A stretch of 64,000 nucleotides of DNA from Rhizobium viscosum (GTDB lineage Bacteria > Pseudomonadota > Alphaproteobacteria > Rhizobiales > Rhizobiaceae). Positions 57,106 through 64,000 of the stretch are shown in pieces; positions within the stretch are counted from its first letter, which is position 1; every line of letters starts with the position of its first letter. The notes beneath the pieces are model-generated. The model saw only the letters and a program-made list of their open reading frames with translations, made no database searches and was not told the DNA's origin. The stretch is taken from positions 1,840,001-1,904,000 of the forward strand of contig NZ_JADBEC010000001.1 of assembly GCF_014873945.1 (NCBI RefSeq), read 5' to 3'. Both the position numbers and the translations under genes were made by a program.

Positions 57106-57820
57106 AATTGAGCTGATCGTATTTCGACCAGACGGCCTTTTGACCGAGTTTGGCGATCAGGGCGTTATGAGCCTCGGCTTCCGCTTCGCTCAATCGCGGC
57201 GCCAGCGTCCGCGGCCTCTCCATGATGGCAGCGACCACGACTTCTTCCACCTCGGCATTATCCTTGTTCTGGCTCCCAGATCCTGCGACGCCGAGCCCCA
57301 GTGCGGCCTGCCGGCCGCCAATCATCTCGATATAGACTTCGGCAAGAAGTTCGGAGTCGAGAAGAGCGCCGTGTTTGGTACGGTGCGAGTTGTCGATGCC
57401 GTAACGGCGGCAGAGAGCGTCGAGCGAATTCGGTCCCATCGGATGCTTTCGGCGGGCAAGCGAGAGCGTGTCGATCACGCGATCCGGCAGGATCGGCGGC
57501 TGGCCAAGCCTGGCAAGCTCGGCATTCACGAAGCCCATGTCGAAAGTGGCGTTGTGGGCGATCCACTTGCCGTCGCCGAAGAATTCCAGAATCTTATCGA
57601 CGACATCGGCAAAGGGCGGCTTGTCCTTCAGAAACTCGTCGGTGATGCCGTGGACGGCGAGCGCGTCCGGGTGAACCTTCTGATCACCCGGATTGACGAA
57701 AAGGTGAAGCGTCCTTCCTGTCGGAAAATGATTGAAGAGTTCGATGCCGCCGATTTCGATGATGCGATCCATGCGGTTGTCGAGGCCGGTGGTTTCCGTA
57801 TCGAAAATGATCTCACGCAT
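57104..57820 (-). CDS. dnaQ: DNA polymerase III subunit epsilon
   Basis: A 238-residue DEDDh proofreading exonuclease. ExoI is IFDTETTGLD, ExoII HNATFDMGFVNAEL, ExoIII HGALLDSELLAEVY. The C-terminal tail may bind the polymerase alpha subunit. It overlaps coaE by eight bases, forming dnaQ-coaE-aroE-maf-ppsR on the minus strand leading left from the origin. This gene order beside the origin is conserved in Rhizobiales and resembles that of Caulobacter. Confidence 0.96.
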   Translation of the reverse strand: MREIIFDTETTGLDNRMDRIIEIGGIELFNHFPTGRTLHLFVNPGDQKVHPDALAVHGITDEFLKDKPPFADVVDKILEFFGDGKWIAHNATFDMGFVNAELARLGQPPILPDRVIDTLSLARRKHPMGPNSLDALCRRYGIDNSHRTKHGALLDSELLAEVYIEMIGGRQAALGLGVAGSGSQNKDNAEVEEVVVAAIMERPRTLAPRLSEAEAEAHNALIAKLGQKAVWSKYDQLN

Positions 57821-58424
57821 GTGGGACTTCTTTCTTCGCTATCCGCTTCTTCAAGTCGGCGACGATATCTGCCACCTGTTCTCTCGTCGTCTCTATGGCG
57901 TGGCTGCTATCCACGATGTAGTCGGCCCGACGGCGTTTCTTCTCATCCGACATCTGGCGGGAGAGAATCATATTGAATTTTTCTTCCGTCATGTTCGGGC
58001 GCGCAAGCACCCTCTCCCGCTGAATCTGTGGATCGGCGCTGACAACGACAATGACATCCACTCTTTGCTCGGCGCCGGTTTCGAAAAGCAGGGGGATGTC
58101 GAGCACCACCATATCTGTCCCTACTTTTTTCTGCCGTGCCAGAAATTCATTCTCCCGCTTGCGCACCAGGGGATGAACAATCTTTTCTAGCCGCTTGAAG
58201 CCAGCTGGATCTCGAGCGAGTTGCCGACCAAGTTCCTGACGGTCGATAACACCGTTTTTCATCGTGCCGGGGAAAGCCGCATCGACCAGAGGTGCCGCCT
58301 CGCCCGCATAGAGATCATGCACCACAGCATCTGAATCGTTGACCGCGACACCGGCTTCAGCGAAGAGCTTCGCCGCCGTCGACTTGCCCATTCCGATAGA
58401 GCCGGTAAGGCCGATCTTCAGCAT
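57813..58424 (-). CDS. coaE: Dephospho-CoA kinase
   Basis: A 203-residue P-loop kinase for the last step of CoA synthesis. The P-loop is GLTGSIGMGKST, and VVLDIPLLFETGAE and RQMSDEKKRRRADYIV match the family. It overlaps aroE by one base and dnaQ by eight. Confidence 0.96.
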   Translation of the reverse strand: MLKIGLTGSIGMGKSTAAKLFAEAGVAVNDSDAVVHDLYAGEAAPLVDAAFPGTMKNGVIDRQELGRQLARDPAGFKRLEKIVHPLVRKRENEFLARQKKVGTDMVVLDIPLLFETGAEQRVDVIVVVSADPQIQRERVLARPNMTEEKFNMILSRQMSDEKKRRRADYIVDSSHAIETTREQVADIVADLKKRIAKKEVPHA

Positions 58425-59281
58425 CAGTGTTTTTCCATGTCCGCGATGATGAGGGCTCGCAGTGTTTCATCGACGACAGGCCGTCTGCCGAACCACTTTT
58501 CAAATCCCGGTACCGCCTGATGCAAGAGCATACCGAGGCCATCGACGATCGCAAATCCCTGTTCTTCCGCCTGGGCGAGGATCGGTGTTTTCAAGGGCAC
58601 GTAGACGATATCGGTAACGACCGCGTCGGAAAGCATCGGTGAGAAATCGATAGCGGGTGCCGCCTCCCCGTCCATGCCGAGAGAGGTGGTATTGATGAAC
58701 AGCCCTGCTCTGGTCAATACTTCGGCGAGTGCTGCGGTCGGATGCGCATGGACCTTTGGGCCGAAGCGGTCGGCCAGTTCCTGCGCGCGCTCGACTGTAC
58801 GGTTGACGACGTGGATTTCTTTGAAGCCGCGGTCGCGGACCGCCTGAATGACAGCGCGACTTGCACCGCCGGCACCGAAGACGACGACCCGGTCATGCCG
58901 GTCCCATCCGGGGTGGCGTTCATCGAGATTGGCGGTAAAGCCGCGGCCGTCCGTGTTGGTCGCAAGAAGTTTTCCATCCTCTAGCCATAGCGTATTCGAT
59001 GCGCCGAGTTCTTCCGAAAGTTCGTCCGGTTGGTCGGCCAGTTTGAACGCCATCTCCTTATGCGGAATCGTGACATTACCGCCAACGAAACCGGCACTGC
59101 CGTTCCTTAACGAGACGATGAAATCTGCAAAACCTTCGGGGGCGACCTCGTGCGCTTGATAGCTGCCAGGCAGATCGAGCATCTTCAGCCAGTAGCCGTG
59201 GATCAATGGTGAGCGCGAATGTTTGACGGGAAAGCCCGTGACAAACGCTTTCGGCCTATGTGTTTCACGTGAATCATCCAT
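58424..59281 (-). CDS. aroE: Shikimate dehydrogenase
   Basis: A 285-residue NADP-dependent reductase of the shikimate pathway. [14 protein letters not shown] carries the shikimate-binding Ser residues, NVTIPHKEM has the catalytic Lys, and [14 protein letters not shown] is the NADP site. ATG 59281 ([10 protein letters not shown]) overlaps the maf stop; the frame extends further upstream inside maf without support. The parS-like site at 59261-59276 lies in its 5' end and in the maf stop. Confidence 0.95.
   Translation of the reverse strand: MDDSRETHRPKAFVTGFPVKHSRSPLIHGYWLKMLDLPGSYQAHEVAPEGFADFIVSLRNGSAGFVGGNVTIPHKEMAFKLADQPDELSEELGASNTLWLEDGKLLATNTDGRGFTANLDERHPGWDRHDRVVVFGAGGASRAVIQAVRDRGFKEIHVVNRTVERAQELADRFGPKVHAHPTAALAEVLTRAGLFINTTSLGMDGEAAPAIDFSPMLSDAVVTDIVYVPLKTPILAQAEEQGFAIVDGLGMLLHQAVPGFEKWFGRRPVVDETLRALIIADMEKH
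59261..59276. other. parS-like centromere site (15 of 16 bases)
   Basis: TGTTTCACGTGAATCA differs by one base from the ParB-binding consensus TGTTTCACGTGAAACA. It lies inside the aroE coding start and reaches the maf stop codon, about 1.5 kb from the proposed oriC. ParB sites near the origin are expected in alphaproteobacteria, which supports the origin assignment. Confidence 0.75.
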
Positions 59282-59873
59282 CGATCGCATCCAGTTCCCG
59301 GAGTTTTGTAAGGAGAGGCAACATCGGCAGACCGAGGATCGTGAAATAATCTCCATCGATCTTCTCGAACAGCTGGATCCCCTCCCCTTCAAGCTGATAG
59401 GCGCCGACGCTTGCCAGAGCCTTTGGTCCCACGCGCTTTAGATGACGCGCAATAAAATCATCGGTCAGCGGACGCATCGTCAGTTCCGCATGCGCCACAT
59501 GCTGCCATAAAACTTCACCATCTCTGACAATCGCAATCGCGCTGTTTAACCGGTGTGTTCTACCGCCAAGCACGCTCAGATGATTGGCTGCCTCTGCCAT
59601 GTCCTTCGGCTTGTGAAAAACCTGAGCGGCGAGCGACATCGTCTGGTCCGAGCCGATGACGAGCGCACCACAAAAGCGCCGGCTGACCTCATCCGCCTTC
59701 GCTTCGGCAAGAACAAGCGCCACCTGATCGGGCGTGGCGCCCGATTTTTCCAGAGGCGCCTCGATTGCCCGTTCGTCGATGTGCGCGGCATGCGCTTCAA
59801 AGGCCAGGCCGGCATTTTCCATCAGCATCCGCCGGAACGGGCTTGATGATGCGAGAACGAGCTTTGGTGTCAT
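59274..59873 (-). CDS. Maf-like nucleoside triphosphate pyrophosphatase
   Basis: A 199-residue Maf protein. [18 protein letters not shown] is the family signature; [19 protein letters not shown] and [15 protein letters not shown] follow. Maf proteins remove non-canonical nucleotides such as m7GTP, dTTP or UTP; the FTILGLP type is closer to YceF (m7GTP), but the assignment is not firm. It is coupled to aroE by overlap and lies 35 bases from ppsR. Confidence 0.92.
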   Translation of the reverse strand: MTPKLVLASSSPFRRMLMENAGLAFEAHAAHIDERAIEAPLEKSGATPDQVALVLAEAKADEVSRRFCGALVIGSDQTMSLAAQVFHKPKDMAEAANHLSVLGGRTHRLNSAIAIVRDGEVLWQHVAHAELTMRPLTDDFIARHLKRVGPKALASVGAYQLEGEGIQLFEKIDGDYFTILGLPMLPLLTKLRELDAIDG

Positions 59874-59908
59874 CCCAGGTCCTCGGGAGCGATTCAGTTG
59901 TTCAGCGC

Positions 59909-60730
59909 TTAACGCAGCTTCGGGCGCAGGGCAACGATCGCTGCTGCCGTTTCCTCGATCGAGCGCCGGGTGACGTCGATCATTGGCCAGTTATGCCGGG
60001 CACAAAGAGAGCGTGCATATTTCAGCTCCTCCGAGATTGCTGCACGGTCGGTATAGTGCTCGCGGTCGAAACCCGGTGTTGATCCGAGCAGACGATTTTC
60101 GCGAACCTGAGAAATCCGATCCGTGGTGGCGATGAGGCAGACGATCAGCGGTTTGGTCGCTGTCGCCAATGCCTCGGGCAAAGGCACGCCATAGACGATC
60201 GGGATATTAGCAGTCTTGATGCCACGATTTGCGAGATAGATGCTGGTCGGCGTCTTCGACGTGCGGCTGATGCCGACGATGACGACATCGGCTTCATTGT
60301 AGTCCTCCGGCATCTGACCGTCGTCATGGTCCATGGTGAAATTCAGCGCTTCGATGCGCGCGAAGTAGCCGGCATTCATCACGTGCTGAGCGCCTACCCG
60401 CCTTCTGGAGGGAGCGCCGAGATAGATCTGGAACGCGCCGATAACCGGCTCCAGAACATTGACCGAGGCCACGCCCATTTCCGCGCAGCGTTCGTCAATG
60501 ATGCTGGCAAGCTCCGGATCGACGATCGTGTAGAGAACAATGCCAGGTTCATTGTCGATTGCCTGAAGCACCGGCATCAACTGCTTGCGGTTTCTGATCA
60601 GCGGATAGACGTGTTCGATCGGCTGAGAAGATTTGAACTGAGCCGAGGCGGCACGGCCGGCGGAGATCAGAGTCTCGCCGGTCGAGTCAGAAATCAGATG
60701 CAGATGGAAGAAGTTCGTTCTGTTCTCCAC
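59909..60730 (-). CDS. ppsR: Pyruvate, phosphate dikinase / PEP synthase regulatory protein (DUF299)
   Basis: A 273-residue [15 protein letters not shown] is the N-terminal signature and [19 protein letters not shown] is the P-loop-like nucleotide site. It is a bifunctional kinase and phosphorylase that controls a PEP-forming dikinase through Thr phosphorylation. The target dikinase is elsewhere. It is the first gene on the left side of the origin, facing away from hemE, the same arrangement as in other alphaproteobacterial origins. Confidence 0.93.
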   Translation of the reverse strand: MENRTNFFHLHLISDSTGETLISAGRAASAQFKSSQPIEHVYPLIRNRKQLMPVLQAIDNEPGIVLYTIVDPELASIIDERCAEMGVASVNVLEPVIGAFQIYLGAPSRRRVGAQHVMNAGYFARIEALNFTMDHDDGQMPEDYNEADVVIVGISRTSKTPTSIYLANRGIKTANIPIVYGVPLPEALATATKPLIVCLIATTDRISQVRENRLLGSTPGFDREHYTDRAAISEELKYARSLCARHNWPMIDVTRRSIEETAAAIVALRPKLR

Positions 60731-60815
60731 GCTATTTTCCGCTGCCTGTTGAAAAGACTGGACAGCGAAGAGCTAATGGCGTGGCCGGGATCGAGGCAAG
60801 GGAAAACATGCCTCC

Positions 60816-60824
60816 TTATCCACA
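60816..60824. other. DnaA box TTATCCACA
   Basis: A perfect match to the consensus R-box of DnaA, on the plus strand. Confidence 0.85.
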
Positions 60825-60904
60825 TCCGGAATTTTTGAGAGTTGTCTCAGAAGTGCTTGTGGAGTGTGGGGACAGTGATCATGCTTCCCAAGACGATGCA
60901 CAGC

Positions 60905-60913
60905 TTATCCACA
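60905..60913. other. DnaA box TTATCCACA
   Basis: A second perfect match in the same orientation, 89 bases to the right of the first. Confidence 0.85.
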
Positions 60914-61079
60914 AGATAGATGACAAAGTGAATTCTTTGAACCTTCTGGAATCTCTCTAGGATTCGGATTTCCTACCGTTTTAAGCGCAGATACACGGAT
61001 CTCGATTCTGGCTAACCCGGTCCGCGTGACAAATCGCGCTGCCAGTGGATGGATTTTAATCCTTGATAGACACCGACTC

Positions 61080-61120
61080 TAAGAAATAGAAACCTTTTAA
61101 AATATTTTTGGATTTTTATA
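61080..61120. other. AT-rich block, candidate DNA-unwinding element
   Basis: A run dominated by A and T (including TTTTAAAATATTTTTGG) directly before the hemE ribosome-binding site. It is the most AT-rich piece of the origin region and the likely site of first opening; it may also be the hemE promoter. Confidence 0.5.
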
Positions 61121-61132
61121 GGGAAGACGCGC

Positions 61133-62170
61133 TTGAGCGAAATGCGCCGGAAAATTATGCGGGTTCTTGACGGTGAGATCCTGACGCCTCCTCCCCTCTG
61201 GCTCATGAGACAGGCAGGTCGCTATCTGCCGGAGTACAGGGAAACGCGTGCGAAGGCGGGAAGTTTCCTCGATCTCTGTTATTCACCTGATCATGCCGTT
61301 GAGGTCACACTTCAGCCGATACGCCGCTATGGCTTTGATGCAGCCATCCTGTTTTCCGACATCCTGGTCATCCCTGATGCGATGAAGCGCAATGTGCGCT
61401 TTACCGAGGGGCATGGTCCTGAGATGGATCCGATCGACGAGACGGGTATCGCCAGCCTGAATGGCGAAAGTGTTGTCGATTACCTGCAGCCGGTCCTGGA
61501 GACGGTGAAGCGTCTGAGGAATGAGCTGCCGTACGAGACAACCCTCCTTGGCTTCTGCGGCGCGCCCTGGACGGTTGCAACCTATATGATTGCCGGTCAT
61601 GGCACGCCGGATCAGGCGCCTGCTCGCCTCTTCGCCTACAAGCATCCGCGCGCCTTCGAACACCTGCTGATGCTGATTGCGGATGTTTCTGCCGACTATC
61701 TCGTGGCACAGATCGATGCGGGCGCTGATGCGGTGCAGATCTTCGATTCCTGGGCGGGTGTTCTCGGCGAGAAGGAATTTGAAGCTTTCGCAATCCGTCC
61801 CGTGGCGCGGATGATCGCTTCGATCAGGGCACGGCGACCGCAGGCGCGGATCATCGCCTTTGCCAAAGGTGCGGGCTACATGCTCAAGGCTTACCGGCAG
61901 AAGACCGGAGCAGATGCGATCGGGCTCGACTGGTCCGTACCTCTTGCCTTTGCGGCCGAGCTGCAGAAGGACGGGCCAGTGCAGGGCAATCTCGATCCAA
62001 TGCGTGTCGTGGCTGGCGGCCGTTCGCTGGAGGAAGGTATAGACGATATTCTTCAGGCGCTCGGAAACGGGCCGCTGATCTTCAATCTCGGTCATGGCAT
62101 CACGCCGCAAGCGGATCCGGAGAATGTACGCCTTCTTGTCGAACGCGTACGTGGCAGAGGGTCTGCGTGA
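61133..62170 (+). CDS. hemE: Uroporphyrinogen decarboxylase
   Basis: A 345-residue HemE that makes coproporphyrinogen III in heme synthesis. [17 protein letters not shown] is the family signature; [11 protein letters not shown] and [14 protein letters not shown] are also seen. The start appears to be TTG 61133, since GGGAAG lies six bases upstream and the resulting [15 protein letters not shown] aligns with other HemE; ATG 61142 is an alternative. hemE-hemJ-rho form a plus-strand unit, and hemE marks the origin in many alphaproteobacteria. Confidence 0.96.
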   Translation: MSEMRRKIMRVLDGEILTPPPLWLMRQAGRYLPEYRETRAKAGSFLDLCYSPDHAVEVTLQPIRRYGFDAAILFSDILVIPDAMKRNVRFTEGHGPEMDPIDETGIASLNGESVVDYLQPVLETVKRLRNELPYETTLLGFCGAPWTVATYMIAGHGTPDQAPARLFAYKHPRAFEHLLMLIADVSADYLVAQIDAGADAVQIFDSWAGVLGEKEFEAFAIRPVARMIASIRARRPQARIIAFAKGAGYMLKAYRQKTGADAIGLDWSVPLAFAAELQKDGPVQGNLDPMRVVAGGRSLEEGIDDILQALGNGPLIFNLGHGITPQADPENVRLLVERVRGRGSA

Positions 62171-62706
62171 TGGACAAACAGACGGATCAAAAGCCGGGTG
62201 CCTATGCCCGCCGGCGTGCTCATTTTGCTCTTGCCTTTTTCGCTCTTCTGGCTGTCGGGCTCTTCGTCTGGAATCCTGATAATCTTTATCTCTGGATCAA
62301 GGCCCTCCACATCATCGCCGTGATCTCGTGGATGGCCGGGCTTTTCTACATGCCCCGCCTTTTCATCTATCACACGGATGCAGAACCTAGTTCGGTTCAA
62401 TCCGAGACCTTCAAGGTGATGGAGCGGCGGCTGCTCAAGATCATTATGAACCCGGCGATGATGCTGACCTGGATCCTTGGTCTGTATCTCGCCTGGTCGG
62501 TCTATGGTTTCCACGGCGGCTGGCTGCATGCGAAGATCGGGTTGGTTGTTCTCCTGACCATCGTCCATGTCTTTTTCAGCAGAGCTGTGCGGGCGTTTGA
62601 ACGGGATGAAAACCGTCGCTCGGCGCGTTACTGGCGCTTCATGAACGAGGCACCAACGGCACTGATGATCCTCATCGTCATCCTGGTGGTAGTGAAACCT
62701 TTTTGA
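62170..62706 (+). CDS. hemJ: Protoporphyrinogen IX oxidase HemJ
   Basis: A 178-residue membrane protein with about four hydrophobic helices. LYLWIKALHIIAVISWMAGL and FYMPRLFIYH carry conserved histidines of HemJ, and LKIIMNPAMMLTWILGLYLA and WLHAKIGLVVLLTIVH match the family. HemJ replaces HemG/HemY in alphaproteobacteria and oxidises protoporphyrinogen. ATG 62170 overlaps the hemE stop by one base (TGATG). Confidence 0.93.
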   Translation: MDKQTDQKPGAYARRRAHFALAFFALLAVGLFVWNPDNLYLWIKALHIIAVISWMAGLFYMPRLFIYHTDAEPSSVQSETFKVMERRLLKIIMNPAMMLTWILGLYLAWSVYGFHGGWLHAKIGLVVLLTIVHVFFSRAVRAFERDENRRSARYWRFMNEAPTALMILIVILVVVKPF

Positions 62707-62904
62707 GACCCAGGAGTTGCCGAGGTTAAATTTCAGACATTTTAAGCAGCCCCCTTGCGGGTCGGGTTCCGACTCGCTATTTTCCGGCCATCTCATCTTC
62801 GTGGCATGTGTGTAGAGTTCAGTCGCCTGCGAGCCCCTTTCGCAGTACCGAATACGACCCAACATCGCCTTTCCCCTTATAAAATAACGAGTATTGGTCA
62901 CTTC
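62707..62904 (+). promoter_or_regulatory. rho leader region
   Basis: The 198 bases between hemJ and rho contain a 9-bp hairpin, GCGGGTCGG (62757-62765) with CCGACTCGC (62769-62777, one G-T pair), followed by TATTTT. This could be a terminator of hemE-hemJ or an attenuator for rho, whose autoregulation is known in other bacteria. The rest has no coding signal. Confidence 0.55.
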
Positions 62905-64000
62905 ATGGCTGAAATGAAGCTTCAGGAACTTAAGAGTAAATCCCCGACGGATCTTCTGGCTTTTGCCGAATCGCTCGAGGTCGAGAATGCGAGCACGATG
63001 CGTAAGCAGGAGCTCATGTTTGCAATCCTCAAGGTTCTTGCCAGCCAGGATATCGAAATCATCGGCGAAGGCGTCGTTGAAGTCCTGCAGGATGGTTTCG
63101 GGTTTCTGCGCTCCGCAAATGCCAACTATCTGCCCGGTCCGGACGATATCTACATCTCCCCCTCCCAGATCCGCCGCTTCTCTCTGAAGACCGGCGATAC
63201 GGTCGAGGGTCCGATCCGCGGTCCGAAGGAAGGCGAACGCTATTTCGCGCTTCTCAAGGTCAACACAATCAATTTCGACGATCCCGAAAAGATCCGTCAT
63301 AAAGTTCACTTCGATAACCTGACGCCGCTCTATCCGAACGAGCGTTTCAAGATGGAACTGGATGTTCCAACCTCTAAGGATCTTTCGCCCCGGGTAATTG
63401 ATCTCGTGGCGCCTCTCGGCAAGGGCCAGCGCGGTCTGATTGTTGCCCCGCCACGTACAGGTAAAACGGTTCTCCTGCAGAACATCGCTCACTCGATCAC
63501 CGCCAACCATCCTGAATGCTATCTGATCGTTCTGCTGATCGATGAACGTCCGGAAGAAGTCACGGACATGCAGCGTTCGGTCCGCGGCGAAGTCATTTCT
63601 TCCACATTCGATGAGCCGGCGGTCCGGCACGTCCAGGTCGCCGAAATGGTGATCGAAAAGGCCAAGCGTCTCGTGGAACATGGCCGCGACGTTGTCATCC
63701 TGCTCGACTCCATCACCCGCCTTGGCCGCGCCTACAATACCGTCGTTCCTTCATCCGGCAAGGTTCTTACCGGTGGTGTTGACGCCAACGCGCTCCAGCG
63801 CCCTAAGCGCTTCTTCGGTGCTGCACGCAACATTGAAGAGGGTGGTTCGCTGACCATCATTGCAACGGCTCTCATCGACACGGGCAGCCGTATGGACGAA
63901 GTCATCTTCGAAGAGTTCAAGGGCACGGGTAACTCTGAAATCGTTCTCGATCGTAAGGTCGCCGACAAGCGTATCTTCCCGGCCATGGATATTCTTAAGT
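62905..64000 (+). CDS. rho: Transcription termination factor Rho (3' end beyond the window)
   Basis: The frame from ATG 62905 is open to the window end (365 codons of about 420). The N-terminal RNA-binding part includes [20 protein letters not shown] and [14 protein letters not shown]; the ATPase has Walker [27 protein letters not shown], Walker [17 protein letters not shown], the Q-loop [20 protein letters not shown] and the R-loop [11 protein letters not shown]. It is a hexameric helicase that ends transcription. It follows hemJ after 198 bases. Confidence 0.97.
   Translation, partial: MAEMKLQELKSKSPTDLLAFAESLEVENASTMRKQELMFAILKVLASQDIEIIGEGVVEVLQDGFGFLRSANANYLPGPDDIYISPSQIRRFSLKTGDTVEGPIRGPKEGERYFALLKVNTINFDDPEKIRHKVHFDNLTPLYPNERFKMELDVPTSKDLSPRVIDLVAPLGKGQRGLIVAPPRTGKTVLLQNIAHSITANHPECYLIVLLIDERPEEVTDMQRSVRGEVISSTFDEPAVRHVQVAEMVIEKAKRLVEHGRDVVILLDSITRLGRAYNTVVPSSGKVLTGGVDANALQRPKRFFGAARNIEEGGSLTIIATALIDTGSRMDEVIFEEFKGTGNSEIVLDRKVADKRIFPAMDILK

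Larger units (their letters stand above)
60731..61132. other. Probable chromosomal replication origin (oriC)
   Basis: This 402-base non-coding region is the longest in the window. It separates ppsR (minus) from hemE (plus), and the gene-direction bias flips here. It holds two perfect DnaA boxes TTATCCACA (60816-60824 and 60905-60913), two degenerate boxes (TTCTCCACG at 60723-60731, CGATGCACA at 60894-60902), three GANTC sites (60949, 60961, 61004) and an AT-rich block (about 61080-61120) that could open first. In Caulobacter and Sinorhizobium meliloti the origin is known to lie next to hemE. I see no complete CtrA site (TTAA-N7-TTAA) here, unlike Caulobacter. The hemE and ppsR promoters must also lie here. 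Confidence 0.85.

Noticed and set aside
62092..63681. A 529-codon minus-strand frame opposite hemE-hemJ-rho
   Set aside because: It spans three well-supported plus-strand genes and has no domain; a shadow frame.

Overview
The window is a stretch of chromosomal core genome from a fast-growing member of the Rhizobiaceae, most likely Rhizobium in the broad sense. The evidence is the gene content and order: actS-actR, pckA divergent from chvI-chvG, hprK with an EIIA-Man/HPr pair lacking any sugar permease, an AddAB nuclease of the alphaproteobacterial type, a DivL-type kinase, and a dnaQ-coaE-aroE-maf-ppsR / hemE-hemJ-rho arrangement. Coding density is very high, codon use looks uniform and GC-rich, and I see no insertion sequence, prophage, CRISPR array, tRNA or rRNA gene.

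Layout. 1-6.1 kb: end of an ornithine cyclodeaminase-like gene, hrpB, the redox two-component pair actS-actR, mmcB and an L,D-transpeptidase. 6.1-13.3 kb (minus strand): malate synthase G, a cytochrome P450, a DUF1402 protein, and hslV-GNAT-hslU. 13.5-18.9 kb (plus): hisB-hisH-hisA-hisF-hisE, interrupted by small unknown membrane or soluble proteins and ending in coaA. 18.9-21.7 kb (minus): alkB-like, arfB, pckA. 22.0-27.5 kb (plus): chvI-chvG, the regulatory PTS proteins, ahcY. 27.7-39.7 kb (plus): divL, a tsaE-kinase fusion, murU, addB-addA, trxA. 39.7-49.6 kb (minus): folC, accD, trpA, trpB, trpF, a YgjP-type metallopeptidase, DUF2852, phaZ, an FAH-family hydrolase and a glutathionyl-hydroquinone reductase-like protein. 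49.8-50.4 kb: a plus-strand nitroreductase. 50.5-60.7 kb: mostly minus, gyrB, XRE regulator, Smr, MltA, TimA, (fxsA and secB on plus), dnaQ, coaE, aroE, maf, ppsR. 60.7-61.1 kb: a 402-bp non-coding region that is the best candidate for the chromosome replication origin. 61.1-64 kb (plus): hemE, hemJ, rho (cut by the window end).

How it works together. Genes left of 60.7 kb run mostly leftwards and those to the right run rightwards, as expected for replication diverging from an origin beside hemE. The non-coding region carries two perfect DnaA boxes, an AT-rich block and three GANTC sites. A parS-like site (15 of 16 bases) lies 1.5 kb to the left, inside the aroE/maf overlap. Several clusters sense envelope or metabolic state: ActSR (redox), ChvGI (envelope/acid stress) beside HprK-EIIA-HPr, and DivL (cell cycle). 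The TsaE-kinase fusion followed by murU looks like the MurNAc-recycling route joined to tRNA modification.

I did not find a clearly new biological system. The observations most worth checking are the origin/parS pair, the TsaE-AmgK fusion, the MltA homologue without a visible export signal, the zinc-finger-less AccD, and several palindromic candidate operators.
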